Of a stretch of DNA of 64,000 nt, positions 27,698-37,353 are shown piece after piece (positions within the stretch are counted from its first letter, which is position 1; the number at the start of each line of letters is the position of its first letter). Source of the stretch: Saccharothrix longispora (lineage in GTDB: Bacteria > Actinomycetota > Actinomycetes > Mycobacteriales > Pseudonocardiaceae); the NCBI RefSeq assembly GCF_030852425.1, contig NZ_NSDM01000004.1, positions 186,001 through 250,000 on the forward strand, read 5' to 3'. The notes beneath the pieces were generated by a model, which had not been told where the DNA came from, ran no database searches, and saw only the letters and a program-made list of their open reading frames with translations. A program made the position numbers and the translations under genes.

Positions 27698-29269
27698 TCA
27701 GTTCCAGGACGGCAGCCACTTCTGGGCTTCCCACATCTCCGGGGTGATCGGTGTGCCGTTGAGGATCGGCCACAGCCACACGAAGTTCGCCACCACGAGG
27801 CCCACGTAGAGGGCCACGGCCAGGCGGCCCGTGCCGCGGCGCTCGGGGCCGTCCGTGCGGCGGCCCAGGACCTCGCCGAGGGCCAGCGCGATGCCCAGCA
27901 CCAGGAACGGGGCCATCGGCATCGCGTAGAAGTAGTACATCTGGCGGTCGACGTTGATGAACCACGGGAGGAAACCCGCGCCGTAGCCGACGAGCACGGC
28001 GGCGTAGCGCCAGTCCAGGCGGGCGATCGACTGCCACAGCGCCCAGGCCAGCACCGGGAACGCCAGCCACCACAGGGCGGGCGTGCCGATCAGCATGATC
28101 GCGCCCACGCACGTCGCCGCGCCGCAGCCGGTGACCGCGCCCTCGAAGTAGTAGAGCATCGGGCGCAGGCCCATCGGCCACGTCCACGGCTTCGACTCCC
28201 ACGGGTGGCGGTTCGTCTCGGACGTCACCAGGCCGGTGTGGAAGTCGTACACGTTGGTGGTGTAGTACCAGAGCGCCCGCAGCGGGGCCGGGACGATGCC
28301 GTCCTCGGGGATCTTCACGCCCGCCACGTGCCGGTCGATCGCGGTCTCCGAGGCGAACCAGGACCACCACGTCGCCAGGTACGCCAGGACCGGCACGAGC
28401 AGCAGGGCGAACAGCGACGGCAGCAGGTCCTTGGCCGCCGCGCCCAGCCACGGCCGCTCCACGCCCGCCGCGCGCCGCGCCGTCGCGCTCCACACCACCG
28501 ACAGCACGCCGAAGAACGCGATGTACCAGAGGCCCGACCACTTCACGCCGCACGCCAGCCCGAGCGCGATGCCGCCCGCGAACCGCCACCAGCGGAAACC
28601 GAGCCACGGGCCGTAGGGGGACGCCGTCGCCCACCCCTCGCGCACCGCCACCGCCAGCCTGGCGCGCACCTGGTCCCGGTCGACGACCAGGCACGCGAAC
28701 GCCACCACCACGAACAGCGTCAGGAAGGCGTCGAGCATCCCCATCCGGGACTGCACGTGGCTCATGCCGTCCGCGATCAGCAGCACGCCCGCGAGGGCGC
28801 CGACCAGGTCGGACCGGGTCAGCCTGCGGGCGATGCGCACCACCAGCAGGATCGTGATCGTGCCCGCGAGCGCCGCCGTGAACCGCCAGCCCACGCCGTC
28901 GTAGCCGAACAGCCACTGGCCGACGGCGATCAACTGCTTGCCCAGCGGCGGGTGCACGATCAGCTCGTACCCCGGGTTGTCCTCGTACCCGCCGTTGCGC
29001 AGCACCTGCGCCGCCTGCGGCACGTAGTGCTTCTCGTCGAAGATCGGGGTGCCCTTGTCGGTCGGGAACCCGAGGTTCCAGAACCGCACCACCCCGCCGA
29101 TCAGGGCGACGGTCAGCGTGACGAGCCAGCCGCGCAGGGCCGTGCTCAGCGGGCCGGGTTCGAGCAGGCGCGCCCGCGTCTCGCGGTCGTTGCCCGGTGG
29201 CGGGCTCGCCGGCGGTACCTCGCCGGCGGTGACCACGTCGTCTGCGGACTGCGGTGCGATCAGGCTCAC
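27698..29269 (-). CDS. Polyprenol-phosphate-mannose protein O-mannosyltransferase
   Basis: A 523-residue GT39 enzyme (the actinobacterial PMT, Rv1002c in mycobacteria) that moves mannose from polyprenyl phosphate to Ser/Thr of exported proteins. After a cytoplasmic tail it has about ten membrane helices (WLVTLTVALIGGVVRFW, LAGTITILLVVRIARRL and others). The first external loop carries the catalytic acidic pair in PIFDEKHYVPQA, then ELIVHPPLGKQLIAVGQWLFG. The GTG start has a TACGAT -10 box seven bases before it, indicating a leaderless mRNA. It diverges from rsmI, as in mycobacteria. Confidence 0.93.
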   Translation of the reverse strand: MSLIAPQSADDVVTAGEVPPASPPPGNDRETRARLLEPGPLSTALRGWLVTLTVALIGGVVRFWNLGFPTDKGTPIFDEKHYVPQAAQVLRNGGYEDNPGYELIVHPPLGKQLIAVGQWLFGYDGVGWRFTAALAGTITILLVVRIARRLTRSDLVGALAGVLLIADGMSHVQSRMGMLDAFLTLFVVVAFACLVVDRDQVRARLAVAVREGWATASPYGPWLGFRWWRFAGGIALGLACGVKWSGLWYIAFFGVLSVVWSATARRAAGVERPWLGAAAKDLLPSLFALLLVPVLAYLATWWSWFASETAIDRHVAGVKIPEDGIVPAPLRALWYYTTNVYDFHTGLVTSETNRHPWESKPWTWPMGLRPMLYYFEGAVTGCGAATCVGAIMLIGTPALWWLAFPVLAWALWQSIARLDWRYAAVLVGYGAGFLPWFINVDRQMYYFYAMPMAPFLVLGIALALGEVLGRRTDGPERRGTGRLAVALYVGLVVANFVWLWPILNGTPITPEMWEAQKWLPSWN

Positions 29270-29276
29270 GGGGCCG

Positions 29277-29286
29277 ATCGTAGGGT
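29277..29286. promoter_or_regulatory. Overlapping divergent -10 boxes for PMT and rsmI
   Basis: On the + strand TAGGGT (29281-29286) ends seven bases before the rsmI GTG. On the - strand TACGAT (29282-29277) ends seven bases before the PMT GTG. The two hexamers share the central TA pair, so the starts are mirror images and only one polymerase can use the site at a time. The gap between the two start codons is only 24 bp. Confidence 0.65.
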
Positions 29287-29293
29287 GAGCGGT

Positions 29294-30139
29294 GTGAGTC
29301 CTGTATCTGGATCAGGCCGTTTGGTGCTCGCGGCTACGCCGCTCGGCGACGTCCGAGACGCATCGCCTCGGCTGGTCGACGCCCTGGCCACCGCCGACGT
29401 CGTCGCGGCCGAGGACACCCGGCGGCTGCGCTCCCTGGCGGCGGCCCTCGACGTGACCCCGGCGGGACGCGTCGTCAGCTTCTACGACCAGGTGGAGACG
29501 GCGCGGCTGCCCGGCCTGCTGGAGGCGCTGCACGCCGGGCAGACCGTGCTGCTGGTGACGGACGCCGGCATGCCCAGCGTGTCCGACCCCGGCTACCGGC
29601 TGGTGGCGGCGTGCGTCGAGGAGGACGTGCGGGTCACCTGCCTGCCCGGCCCGTCCGCGGTGACGACGGCGCTGGCGGTGTCGGGGCTGCCGTCGGACCG
29701 GTTCGCGTTCGACGGCTTCCCGCCCCGCAAGGGCGGTGAGCGGCAGCGCTGGTTCGCCGGGCTGCGGAACGAGCCGCGCACCGTCGTCTTCTTCGAGTCG
29801 CCCCACCGGCTCGCGGCCACCCTGGCGGACGCGGTGACCGTGCTGGGGGCGGAGCGGCGGGCGGCGGTGTGCCGGGAGCTGACCAAGACCTACGAGGAGG
29901 TGCGGCGGGGGACGCTGGCCGAGTTGGCCGAGTGGGCGGAGGGCGGTGTGCGCGGCGAGGTCACGGTGGTGCTGGCGCCCGGTGAGCCGAGCGCCGCGCC
30001 GTCGGTGGAGTCGCTGGTGGCCGAGGTCAAGCAGCGGGTGGCCGACGGGGAGCGGCTCAAGGCGGTGGCTGCCGAGGTGGCGGAGGCGGCGGGCGTGAGC
30101 AAGAAGGCGCTCTACGACGCCGTGGTCAGCGGGGGCTGA
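29294..30139 (+). CDS. rsmI: 16S rRNA 2'-O-methyltransferase (C1402), RsmI
   Basis: A 281-residue SAM-dependent tetrapyrrole-methylase-fold enzyme that methylates C1402 of 16S rRNA. Family motifs: LVLAATPLGDVRDASPR, AEDTRRLRSL, TDAGMPSVSDPGYRLVAAC, GPSAVTTALAVSGL, FDGFPPRKGGER and FFESPHRLAATL. The C-terminal 50 residues are a small helical domain (EVAEAAGVSKKALYDAVV). The GTG at 29294 is chosen because of the -10 box seven bases upstream. A weak hairpin (30142-30162) follows the stop. Confidence 0.94.
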   Translation: MSPVSGSGRLVLAATPLGDVRDASPRLVDALATADVVAAEDTRRLRSLAAALDVTPAGRVVSFYDQVETARLPGLLEALHAGQTVLLVTDAGMPSVSDPGYRLVAACVEEDVRVTCLPGPSAVTTALAVSGLPSDRFAFDGFPPRKGGERQRWFAGLRNEPRTVVFFESPHRLAATLADAVTVLGAERRAAVCRELTKTYEEVRRGTLAELAEWAEGGVRGEVTVVLAPGEPSAAPSVESLVAEVKQRVADGERLKAVAAEVAEAAGVSKKALYDAVVSGG

Positions 30140-30181
30140 CCGCCCGCACCGCGACGGCGGGCAGTTCGCCGGTGTTCGGGA

Positions 30182-30433
30182 TCAGCCGCGCCACGGATCC
30201 TCGTCCCACGTGCCGCTGACGGCGTCGCGGGCCGCGGCGACGCTCGCCTCGAACTCCGCGTCGAGCCCGGGGCGGCCGTGCCGGCGCCGGAACACGTCGA
30301 GCACCGCCCTGCCGCCGGCCCTCGGAGCCGGGCCGATCGTCGACGCTGCGCGGCCGTTGCCGGTGACGAGGACCGTCTCCTCGGCCTCGTCCGGCACGGC
30401 CGAGGAGTGCCGCGAGGCTTCGGAGGCCGACAC
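30182..30433 (-). CDS. Orphan Phd/YefM-like antitoxin remnant
   Basis: An 83-residue frame that reads like a Phd/YefM antitoxin (compare SASEASRHSSAVPDEAEETV and VLVTGNGRAASTIGPAPR with the usual ASRNFSALLDEVE..GETVVVTRNGR pattern). It is followed by a variable acidic tail ending GTWDEDPWRG. No toxin gene follows: the next thing downstream is the rsmI 3' end. The frame stays open into the upstream gene, and where relatives would begin with Met it has Trp (30454). The GTG at 30433 has GAGGAGG too close for good initiation. It may be a dying gene. Confidence 0.45.
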   Translation of the reverse strand: MSASEASRHSSAVPDEAEETVLVTGNGRAASTIGPAPRAGGRAVLDVFRRRHGRPGLDAEFEASVAAARDAVSGTWDEDPWRG

Positions 30434-30446
30434 CCCCTCCTCGATG

Positions 30447-30752
30447 TCAGACCACCTGATCGCGGACGTCGGACACCCCTGGACGGGGCACCGGTCCGGT
30501 CGTGGTCGGCGGGGGCTGGTCGAGCCAGACCAGCTCGGTGTCGCCGAACGCCCGGTGCGCCTCGGCGACCTGCTCGGCCGAGTGCGCGATGTGGGTGCCG
30601 GTCGAGCCCCACAGGTACGCCTTGTCCGGGCCGGCGAGCTGCACGCCCCAGCCGACGAACGTGATCGCGGGTTCGCGGCGGAACGCGCCGTAGAGGGCGA
30701 ACATCCTGGGCTCGGCCGCCATGACCTGGTCAAGCAAGTCGTCCTTGGTCAT
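30447..30752 (-). CDS. Small protein of unknown function
   Basis: A 101-residue protein (MTKDDLLDQVMAAEPRMFAL, GWGVQLAGPDKAYLWGSTG, VAEAHRAFGDTELVWLDQPP). No signal, membrane segment or known domain is seen. It is divergent from the XRE regulator gene, with 87 bp between starts, and its last codons overlap the open frame of the antitoxin-like ORF. Position suggests it may be regulated by, or work with, one of these neighbours. An in-frame start at 30785 is also possible. Confidence 0.6.
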   Translation of the reverse strand: MTKDDLLDQVMAAEPRMFALYGAFRREPAITFVGWGVQLAGPDKAYLWGSTGTHIAHSAEQVAEAHRAFGDTELVWLDQPPPTTTGPVPRPGVSDVRDQVV

Positions 30753-30839
30753 GCCGCGAACGCTAAGGCTAGAAAGCTCGCGCATAAGTACACCTTCGAG
30801 TGATCGTCTTCGTGGGTCGGGGCGGCCAGGATCTCCGGC

Positions 30840-31682
30840 ATGACCCGCAACGACCCGTCGGCCCTGCGCTGGCTCGTGGGCGTCGAACTGGCGCACTACC
30901 GGAAGCTCAGCGGCGTGACGCTCGCCGGGGCCGCGGCGGCGGCCGGCATCACGCGCGCCAAGGTCGGCCACATGGAGACCGGCCGCCACCAGCAGTTCCC
31001 CGACGACGTCGCCGCGCTCATGGAGGTCTACGGCGCGGACCGGAAGGACGTCGACCGGCTCGCCTCGCTCGCGGGCAGCTCGACCGGGCGGAGCTGGTGG
31101 GCGCCGTGGTCCCACCTCCTGCCGGACTGGTTCAAGACCTTCGTCGGGTTGGAGGGACTGGCCGAGGCCGAGCTCTGCTTCGAGCCGATGGTGCTGCCGG
31201 GGCTGCTCCAGACCGAGGAGTACGCCCAGGCGATCACCGAGGCGACGGGCTTCGTCCGGCGGGACCACAGCGAGCGCTTCGTGTCGTTCCGGGTCGCGAG
31301 GGCGAAGCGGCTCACCGACGACCACCCCCTCGAACTGCACGCGGTGATCGGCGAGGCCGCGCTCCGGCTGGAGGTCGGGTCGCCCGAGGTGCGGCGGGAG
31401 CAGTACGCACACCTGGTGGACCTGGCCGAGCGGCCCAACATCACCGTCCAGGTGCTGCGTCCCGAGGACGGGCCGCACGCGGCGACGACCGGGCACCTGG
31501 TGGTGCTCGACTTCGAGCGGGCGCAGTCGATCGCCTACGCCGAACGCCTCGACGGTGCCGTCTACGTGCAGGACCAGGACGACGTGCGGACCCATAAAAT
31601 GGGGGTGGACGACCTGCGATCGGTGGCGTTGTCCGCTCAGCAGTCCCTCACGTTGATCCGGTCGTTGATCGACGGCGGATAG
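30840..31682 (+). CDS. XRE-family regulator with DUF5753 domain
   Basis: A 280-residue actinomycete-type transcription factor. The N-terminal helix-turn-helix (about 10-70: VELAHYRKLSGVTLAGAAAA, ITRAKVGHMETGRHQQFP) is followed by the DUF5753 ligand/partner domain (ELCFEPMVLPGLLQTEEYAQ, HAVIGEAALRLEVGS, ITVQVLRPEDGPHA). Such proteins (WhiJ type) normally come with a small DUF397 partner, and one follows 13 bp downstream. They often control development or antibiotic genes in streptomycetes; here the target is unknown. Confidence 0.9.
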   Translation: MTRNDPSALRWLVGVELAHYRKLSGVTLAGAAAAAGITRAKVGHMETGRHQQFPDDVAALMEVYGADRKDVDRLASLAGSSTGRSWWAPWSHLLPDWFKTFVGLEGLAEAELCFEPMVLPGLLQTEEYAQAITEATGFVRRDHSERFVSFRVARAKRLTDDHPLELHAVIGEAALRLEVGSPEVRREQYAHLVDLAERPNITVQVLRPEDGPHAATTGHLVVLDFERAQSIAYAERLDGAVYVQDQDDVRTHKMGVDDLRSVALSAQQSLTLIRSLIDGG

Positions 31683-31695
31683 CCAGGGAGGCTCC

Positions 31696-31866
31696 GTGTC
31701 CGAGCCGCGGTGGTTCAAGAGCAGTCACAGCGCGAACAACGGTTCGTGCGTCGAGGTGGCGTTCGCCGGGGCCGGGGTCCTCGCGCGCGACTCCAAGAAT
31801 CCCGCCGCCGGGCACCTGCGCTTCCCGCGCACCGCCTGGGCGAGGCTGCTCCGCACGACCGGATAG
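31696..31866 (+). CDS. DUF397 protein, partner of the XRE regulator
   Basis: A 56-residue DUF397 protein starting at GTG 31696 with GGGAGG upstream. The domain signature is clear: RWFKSSHSANNGSCVEVAF, VLARDSKNPAAGHL, FPRTAWARLL. In WhiJ-type loci the DUF397 protein modulates the neighbouring XRE regulator, so this pair is likely one functional unit transcribed together. Confidence 0.88.
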   Translation: MSEPRWFKSSHSANNGSCVEVAFAGAGVLARDSKNPAAGHLRFPRTAWARLLRTTG

Positions 31867-31918
31867 GGGTGTCCCCACCCGCGAAAACCCGCCGGCGGGG
31901 CCTCCGTAGGCTTAGCAC

Positions 31919-33709
31919 ATGAGTGCCTCCGTGTTGACCGCGGTGGCGTGGCCGTACGCCAACGGCCCCCGCCACATCGGTCACGTCTCCGGTTTCGGTG
32001 TCCCCTCCGACGTGTTCTCCCGCTTCATGCGCATGTCGGGGAACCGGGTGCTCATGGTCTCCGGCTCCGACGAGCACGGCACCCCGATCTCCGTCCAGGC
32101 GGAGAAGGAGGGGCTGACCACGCGCGAGCTCGTCGACAAGTACCACCGCGTCATCGCCGACGACCTGCACGGCCTGGGCCTCTCCTACGACCTCTTCACC
32201 CGCACGACCACCGGCAACCACTACAAGGTGGTCCAGGAGCTGTTCCTGGCCCTGTGGCGCAACGGCTACGTCGTCCCCAGGACCGAGATGGGCGCGATCA
32301 GCCCCTCCACGGGCCGCACGCTGCCCGACCGCTACATCGAGGGCACCTGCCCGATCTGCGGCTACGACGGCGCGCGCGGCGACCAGTGCGACAACTGCGG
32401 CAACCAGCTGGACCCCGTGGACCTGAAGAACCCGCGCTCGCGGATCAACGGGGAGACGCCGAAGTTCGTCGAGACCGAGCACCTGTTCCTCGACCTGCCG
32501 CAGTTCATCGACGCGCTGGGCTCCTGGCTCCAGACGCGCACCGAGTGGCGGCCGAACGTGCTCAAGTTCAGCCAGAACCTGATCGGCGACCTGCGCCCGC
32601 GCGCCATCACCCGCGACCTGGACTGGGGCATCCCCATCCCGCTCGACGGCTGGCGCGACCAGCCGATGAAGCGCTTCTACGTGTGGTTCGACGCGGTCAT
32701 CGGCTACCTGAGCGCGAGCGTCGAGTGGGCGCGCCGCAGCGGCGACGACGACGCCTGGAAGGAGTTCTGGACGGGCGACGCCCAGGGCTACTACTTCATG
32801 GGCAAGGACAACATCGTCTTCCACTCGCTGATCTGGCCGTCGCTGCTGCTCGGCCAGAACGGCCAGGGCGCGAAGGGCGGCGAGCCGGGCGCGTTCGGCG
32901 CGCTCAACCTGCCCACGGAGGTCGTCTCCAGCGAGTTCCTGACGATGAGCGGGTCGAAGTTCTCGACCTCGCGCGGCACCGTCATCTACGTCACGGACTT
33001 CCTCAGGCAGTTCGGGCCGGACGCGCTGCGCTACTTCATCTCGGTCGCGGGCCCGGAGAACCAGGACACCGACTTCACCTGGGAGGAGTTCGTCCGCCGG
33101 ACGAACTTCGAGCTGGCCAACGAGTGGGGCAACCTGGTCAACCGGTCCGTCTCCATGGCCCACAAGAACGTGGGGGCGGTGCCGCGGCCGACGAGCCCCA
33201 CCGCCGCCGACCACGAGCTGCTGCTGCTGTCGAACAAGGCGTTCGACGTCGTGGGCTCGAACCTGCGCCGCTCCCGGTTCAAGCAGGCGTCCGGCGAGGC
33301 GATGAAGGTGGTCGCCGCGGCCAACCGGTACCTGTCGGACCAGGAGCCGTGGAAGCTCAAGGACGACCCCGAGCGCCGCGACACCGTGCTGCACACCGCG
33401 CTGCAGGTCGTGCAGGACGCGAACACGCTGCTCACGCCGTTCCTGCCGCACTCCGCGCAGAAGGTGCACGAGCTGCTGGGCGGCACGGGCGTGTGGGCCG
33501 CGCAGCCGGAGCTGACCGAGGTGGCCGACCTGGACGTGCCCGACCGCGAGTACCCGGTGCTGACCGGCGACTACGCGGCCGAGCAGGCGGAGTGGCGGTC
33601 CACGCCGATCGAGGTCGGCCGCCCGCTGGCCAAGCCGGCGCCGCTGTTCGCCAAGCTCGACCCGGAGCTGGGCGAGACCGGTCCGGAGTGGGCGCCGATC
33701 GTCAGGTGA
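31919..33709 (+). CDS. metG: Methionyl-tRNA synthetase
   Basis: A 596-residue class I synthetase. Visible are the HIGH motif ([12 protein letters not shown]), the zinc knuckle pairs CPICG and CDNCG in the connective insert, [15 protein letters not shown] core ([14 protein letters not shown]), [15 protein letters not shown], and the KMSKS-equivalent loop as [10 protein letters not shown]. The anticodon-binding helical domain is at the C-terminus ([15 protein letters not shown]). There is no C-terminal dimerisation EMAP domain. The ATG is six bases after TAGGCT (31907-31912), indicating a leaderless mRNA. tatD follows with a 4-nt overlap. Confidence 0.95.
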   Translation: MSASVLTAVAWPYANGPRHIGHVSGFGVPSDVFSRFMRMSGNRVLMVSGSDEHGTPISVQAEKEGLTTRELVDKYHRVIADDLHGLGLSYDLFTRTTTGNHYKVVQELFLALWRNGYVVPRTEMGAISPSTGRTLPDRYIEGTCPICGYDGARGDQCDNCGNQLDPVDLKNPRSRINGETPKFVETEHLFLDLPQFIDALGSWLQTRTEWRPNVLKFSQNLIGDLRPRAITRDLDWGIPIPLDGWRDQPMKRFYVWFDAVIGYLSASVEWARRSGDDDAWKEFWTGDAQGYYFMGKDNIVFHSLIWPSLLLGQNGQGAKGGEPGAFGALNLPTEVVSSEFLTMSGSKFSTSRGTVIYVTDFLRQFGPDALRYFISVAGPENQDTDFTWEEFVRRTNFELANEWGNLVNRSVSMAHKNVGAVPRPTSPTAADHELLLLSNKAFDVVGSNLRRSRFKQASGEAMKVVAAANRYLSDQEPWKLKDDPERRDTVLHTALQVVQDANTLLTPFLPHSAQKVHELLGGTGVWAAQPELTEVADLDVPDREYPVLTGDYAAEQAEWRSTPIEVGRPLAKPAPLFAKLDPELGETGPEWAPIVR

Positions 33710-34542
33710 GCAAGCGCAGGGGTGAGCGACCGCCGGTGCCGGAAACCCTCCCGGCGCCGGTGGTCGACGCCCACACCCACCTCGACGCCTGTGGCGCGAA
33801 GACGCCGCGGGACGTGCGGGAGGTGCTGGACCGGGCGAACGCGGCCGGGGTCGACCGCGTCGTCACGGTCGCCGACGACCTCGACTCCGCCCGCTGGGCC
33901 GCCGAGGCCGCCACGTGGGACGAGCGGGTCTTCGCGGCCGTCGCGCTGCACCCGACCCGCACGTCGGACTTCGGCGACGACGTCAGGGCCGAGCTGACCC
34001 GGCTGGCCGGGCTGCCCCGCGTCGTCGCGATCGGCGAGACCGGCCTCGACTACTACTGGGACTACGCGCCCAGGGACGCCCAGCACGAGGCGTTCCGGTG
34101 GCACGTCGACCTGGCGAAGCGGGTGCGGAAGCCGCTGATGATCCACGACCGGGACGCGCACGACGACGTCCTCGCCGTGCTGGACTCCGAAGGCGCCCCC
34201 GACGAGGTGGTGTTCCACTGCTTCTCCGGCGACCTGGCGTTCGCGAGGGCGTGCGTGGAGCGCGGGTTCGTCCTGTCCTTCGCGGGCACCGCCACGTTCC
34301 GCAACGCCCACGCGCTGCGCGAGGCGGCCCGCTGGGTGCCCGGCGACCACCTGCTCGTGGAGACGGACGCGCCGTTCCTGACTCCGCACCCGTTCCGAGG
34401 TCGCCCGAACGAGCCATATTGCGCGGCCTACACCCTCCGCGACATCGCGACGCTGCGTGAGGAAGATCCGGCCGACCTGGCCACCATGATCACCCGAACC
34501 GCCGAACGGATCTTCGGGCTTCGTGACGTGGCGGAGTCGTAG
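33706..34542 (+). CDS. tatD: TatD-family metal-dependent DNase
   Basis: A 278-residue amidohydrolase-fold nuclease. Metal ligands are visible in order: [49 protein letters not shown] and [16 protein letters not shown]. TatD proteins are 3'-5' DNA/RNA exonucleases linked to repair and quality control. The GTG start overlaps the metG stop (GTGA). The order metG - tatD - rpfB - rsmA - ispE is conserved in actinobacteria. Confidence 0.93.
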   Translation: MSKRRGERPPVPETLPAPVVDAHTHLDACGAKTPRDVREVLDRANAAGVDRVVTVADDLDSARWAAEAATWDERVFAAVALHPTRTSDFGDDVRAELTRLAGLPRVVAIGETGLDYYWDYAPRDAQHEAFRWHVDLAKRVRKPLMIHDRDAHDDVLAVLDSEGAPDEVVFHCFSGDLAFARACVERGFVLSFAGTATFRNAHALREAARWVPGDHLLVETDAPFLTPHPFRGRPNEPYCAAYTLRDIATLREEDPADLATMITRTAERIFGLRDVAES

Positions 34543-34824
34543 CAGGCGCTACGACGAATGGACGACACACTTGCTCCGCTGACGGGGTGACTGAACTCAC
34601 AAGCTCCGCCGGGGTGTTGGCACAACCCCCGTCGACCCGTTACGGTCCCGTGACCGTGCCCCGTGTATCCCCCGTCAGGGGCACACCCGCAGTCGGGGCG
34701 GGTTGACACACACCAGAAGCGAGAAGCACCGAACAGCACGGGAGTTGCCGGAGATCACGAGTTGACCACCGACATCGCACGTGCGCGTGGCGGGACTTCG
34801 CGCCTTCAGGAGGTATGGAACCCC
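34543..34824 (+). other. Long 5' leader of rpfB, possible cis-regulation
   Basis: About 280 bp with no gene of its own. It is rich in complementary G and C runs (for example GGGGTGTTGGCACAACCCC near 34614-34632). In many actinobacteria rpf genes are controlled by a ydaO-type c-di-AMP riboswitch. I see isolated resemblance (CTGACGGGGTGACTGAACTC, 34579-34598) but not a full match, so no riboswitch is called. Confidence 0.4.
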
Positions 34825-36279
34825 GTGAACTCGTTCAACGAGGACACCGACTGGTTTACGCCCGTGAAAGCCACCCCGGTGGCGACCACGTCCGTGGACG
34901 TCCTGGACAGACCGGGACCGCTCTACGACGTGGACAACTCGGGCTGGGAGACCGCGGTCTTCAGCATCACGCCCGACGACGTGCTCGACGTCCTGGGCCC
35001 CGAGGCCGACGAGCTGCTGGCGAACGCCAACGTCGACGTCGACGAGCTGATCCGGCTCATCAACGCCGAGACCACGTTCCTCCCCCCGATCACCATCCCC
35101 GACGAGGTCTCCCAGGACCGGGTCGCGGGCGCACTGGCCGCCGAGCGGCCCGACGCCCCGCCGGCCGCCCTGGTCGAAGCCGCGGGGAAGTGGAAGCGGC
35201 GCTTCCTGAAGGCCGCGGTCGCCACCGTGCTGGTGACCATCTCCGGTGGCGGCGCGACCGCCATCGCCATGGACAAGTCCGTCACGGTCGACGTGGACGG
35301 CGAGGCCAAGACCGTGCGGACCTACGAGTCCACCGTCGGCGAGATCCTCGCGGACGAGGGCATCGTGGTGGGTGAGCACGACGCGCTGAGCCCCAGCCCC
35401 CAGGCCAAGGTCGGCGACGGCGGCAAGATCTCGCTGGACCGCGGCCGCCTGGTCAGGATGACCGTGGACGGCGAGCAGCGCGAGGGCTGGGTCCGCTCGG
35501 TCACCGTCGACGAGGCGCTCGACCAGATGCAGGTGGCCGACGAGGGCGCGTGGCTCTCCCACGACCGCGGCATGGACGTGCCGCTCCAGGGCCTGTCCCT
35601 GGAGGTCAAGAGCCTCAAGACGGTCACGCTCTACGACGGCGGCAACGAGCCCCGGCAGATCCGGACCAACGCCGTCACGGTCGAGGAGCTGCTGAAGGGC
35701 GAGAACCTCTCCCTGGGCGCCGAGGACAAGCTCGAAACGGCGCTGGACCTGCGCGTCACCAACGGCGCCGAGGTGCACATCACCCGCACCGGCGTGTCCG
35801 TGATCAACGCGACGGAGGCCATCCAGCCCCCCGTCGAGGAGGTCAAGGACGACACGATGATGAGGGGCCAGAAAGAGGTCCTGGAGCCGGGCGTGCCCGG
35901 CGAGCAGATCGTCACCTACCGCGTCACGCAGAAGAACGGCCAGGAGATCGCGCGCGAGAAGCTGGGCGCGAAGGTCACCAAGGAGCCGGTCGCCAAGAAG
36001 GTCAAGGTCGGCACCAAGCTGCCGCCCGACGGCGCGGTGTGGGACGCCCTCGCCCAGTGCGAGGCCACCGGCAACTGGGCCATCAACACCGGCAACGGCT
36101 ACTACGGCGGCCTCCAGTTCAACAAGAGCACCTGGGACGCCTACGGCGGCGCCCAGTACGCCGCGTACCCGCACCAGGCGTCCCGCGAGCAGCAGATCGC
36201 GGTCGCCACGAAGCTGCGCGACGCGCGCGGCGGCTACTCGGCGTGGCCCCACTGCCGCTCGAAGCTGGGCCTGCCGTAA
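34825..36279 (+). CDS. rpfB: Resuscitation-promoting factor B
   Basis: A 484-residue cell-wall muralytic enzyme that wakes dormant cells. After about 125 cytoplasmic residues comes one membrane helix ([20 protein letters not shown]), then three DUF348 repeats ([49 protein letters not shown]), a G5 domain ([19 protein letters not shown]) and the C-terminal lysozyme-like Rpf domain ([18 protein letters not shown]), with the catalytic Glu in CEATGNW. The GTG at 34825 follows AGGAGG at 10 nt; an overlapping ATG (34815) is out of frame. The long internal N-terminal tail is unlike lipoprotein RpfB of mycobacteria. Confidence 0.93.
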   Translation: MNSFNEDTDWFTPVKATPVATTSVDVLDRPGPLYDVDNSGWETAVFSITPDDVLDVLGPEADELLANANVDVDELIRLINAETTFLPPITIPDEVSQDRVAGALAAERPDAPPAALVEAAGKWKRRFLKAAVATVLVTISGGGATAIAMDKSVTVDVDGEAKTVRTYESTVGEILADEGIVVGEHDALSPSPQAKVGDGGKISLDRGRLVRMTVDGEQREGWVRSVTVDEALDQMQVADEGAWLSHDRGMDVPLQGLSLEVKSLKTVTLYDGGNEPRQIRTNAVTVEELLKGENLSLGAEDKLETALDLRVTNGAEVHITRTGVSVINATEAIQPPVEEVKDDTMMRGQKEVLEPGVPGEQIVTYRVTQKNGQEIAREKLGAKVTKEPVAKKVKVGTKLPPDGAVWDALAQCEATGNWAINTGNGYYGGLQFNKSTWDAYGGAQYAAYPHQASREQQIAVATKLRDARGGYSAWPHCRSKLGLP

Positions 36280-36289
36280 GAATGCACGC

Positions 36290-37168
36290 GTGACCAACGC
36301 TTCAGCGTCGACCGGCCCGGGGAGCTCGCTCCTCGGGCCGGCTGACGTTCGCCGGCTCGCCGCCGAGCTGGACGTCCGCCCCACCAAGAAGCTGGGGCAG
36401 AACTTCGTGCACGACCCGAACACGGTGCGCCGCATCGTGGCCGCGGCCGAGCTGACCGCCGACGACGTCGTGCTGGAGGTCGGGCCGGGCCTGGGGTCGC
36501 TGACGCTGGCCCTGCTGCCGTCGTGCCGGGCGCTGGTGGCGGTGGAGATCGACGGGAAGCTCGCCGAGCGGCTGCCGGTCACCGCGGCCGAGCGCGCCCC
36601 CGCGCTGGCCGACCGGCTCACCGTCGTGCACGAGGACGCGATGCGGGTCACCGCGGGCTCGCTGCCGCTGGCGCCGACCGCCCTGGTGGCGAACCTGCCG
36701 TACAACGTGGCCGTGCCCGTGGTGCTGCACCTGCTGGCCGAGCTGCCGTCGCTGCGCACCGGCCTGGTGATGGTGCAGTCCGAGGTCGCCGACCGGATGG
36801 CCGCGGGCCCCGGCAGCAAGGTCTACGGCGTGCCGAGCGTGAAGCTCGCCTGGTACGCCGACGCCCGGCGCGCGGGTCCGGTGTCGCGCGCCGTGTTCTG
36901 GCCGGTGCCCAACGTGGACTCCGCGCTGGTCGCGTTCACCCGCCACGAACAACTGTCCACAGTGGACAAGAAGTTGCTGTTCTCGTTGGTGGACGCCGCT
37001 TTCGCGCAGCGGCGCAAGATGCTGCGCGGCGCGCTGGCCGGCTGGGCCGGGTCGGCCGCGGCGGCGGAGCGGTTGCTCGTCGAGGCCGGGGTCGACCCCG
37101 CCGTCCGGGGCGAACAGCTCGCCGTCTCCGACTTCATCCGGATAGCCGAGGTCGCGTCCACCCGATAG
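36290..37168 (+). CDS. rsmA: 16S rRNA dimethyladenosine transferase (KsgA/RsmA)
   Basis: A 292-residue SAM-dependent enzyme that dimethylates A1518 and A1519 of 16S rRNA. Motifs: [64 protein letters not shown] (catalytic NLPY) and [14 protein letters not shown]. The GTG start lies 10 bp after the rpfB stop, so the two are likely cotranscribed. Confidence 0.95.
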   Translation: MTNASASTGPGSSLLGPADVRRLAAELDVRPTKKLGQNFVHDPNTVRRIVAAAELTADDVVLEVGPGLGSLTLALLPSCRALVAVEIDGKLAERLPVTAAERAPALADRLTVVHEDAMRVTAGSLPLAPTALVANLPYNVAVPVVLHLLAELPSLRTGLVMVQSEVADRMAAGPGSKVYGVPSVKLAWYADARRAGPVSRAVFWPVPNVDSALVAFTRHEQLSTVDKKLLFSLVDAAFAQRRKMLRGALAGWAGSAAAAERLLVEAGVDPAVRGEQLAVSDFIRIAEVASTR

Positions 37169-37254
37169 TCGTTGATCTTTCGGCCGAACGTGTGATTTGC
37201 CGAACGATCCTGTTTCGGACTTGCGTCAGGCGCGGGTCGTCGGGTGTACTCGGT

Positions 37255-37350
37255 GCTGCCATCCCGAGCGGCCGAGAGACCTGGCTCTACGACGCCGCAG
37301 CAACCACTCCTCCACAGGGGCAGGTGCTTCAGCCAGGACCGATGGAGGAT
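37255..37350 (+). promoter_or_regulatory. SAM riboswitch (S-box, SAM-I type) upstream of metNIQ
   Basis: Core S-box features appear in order: the P1 strand CCATC (37259-37263), GAGCGGCCGAGAGACCTGGC, then ACGACGCCGCAGCAACC, then AGGTGCTTCAGCCAGGA, and the closing P1 strand GATGG (37341-37345). The GAGAGAC-CTGGC and GCAGCAACC blocks form the kink-turn and SAM pocket. The gene downstream is a methionine transporter, as expected. The 90 bases before it (37169-37254) hold no gene. Confidence 0.9.
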
Positions 37351-37353
37351 CAC

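Noticed and set aside
34543-34824. ydaO-type c-di-AMP riboswitch before rpfB
   Set aside because: Only short resemblance by eye; the conserved helices could not be traced, so it is left as a question.
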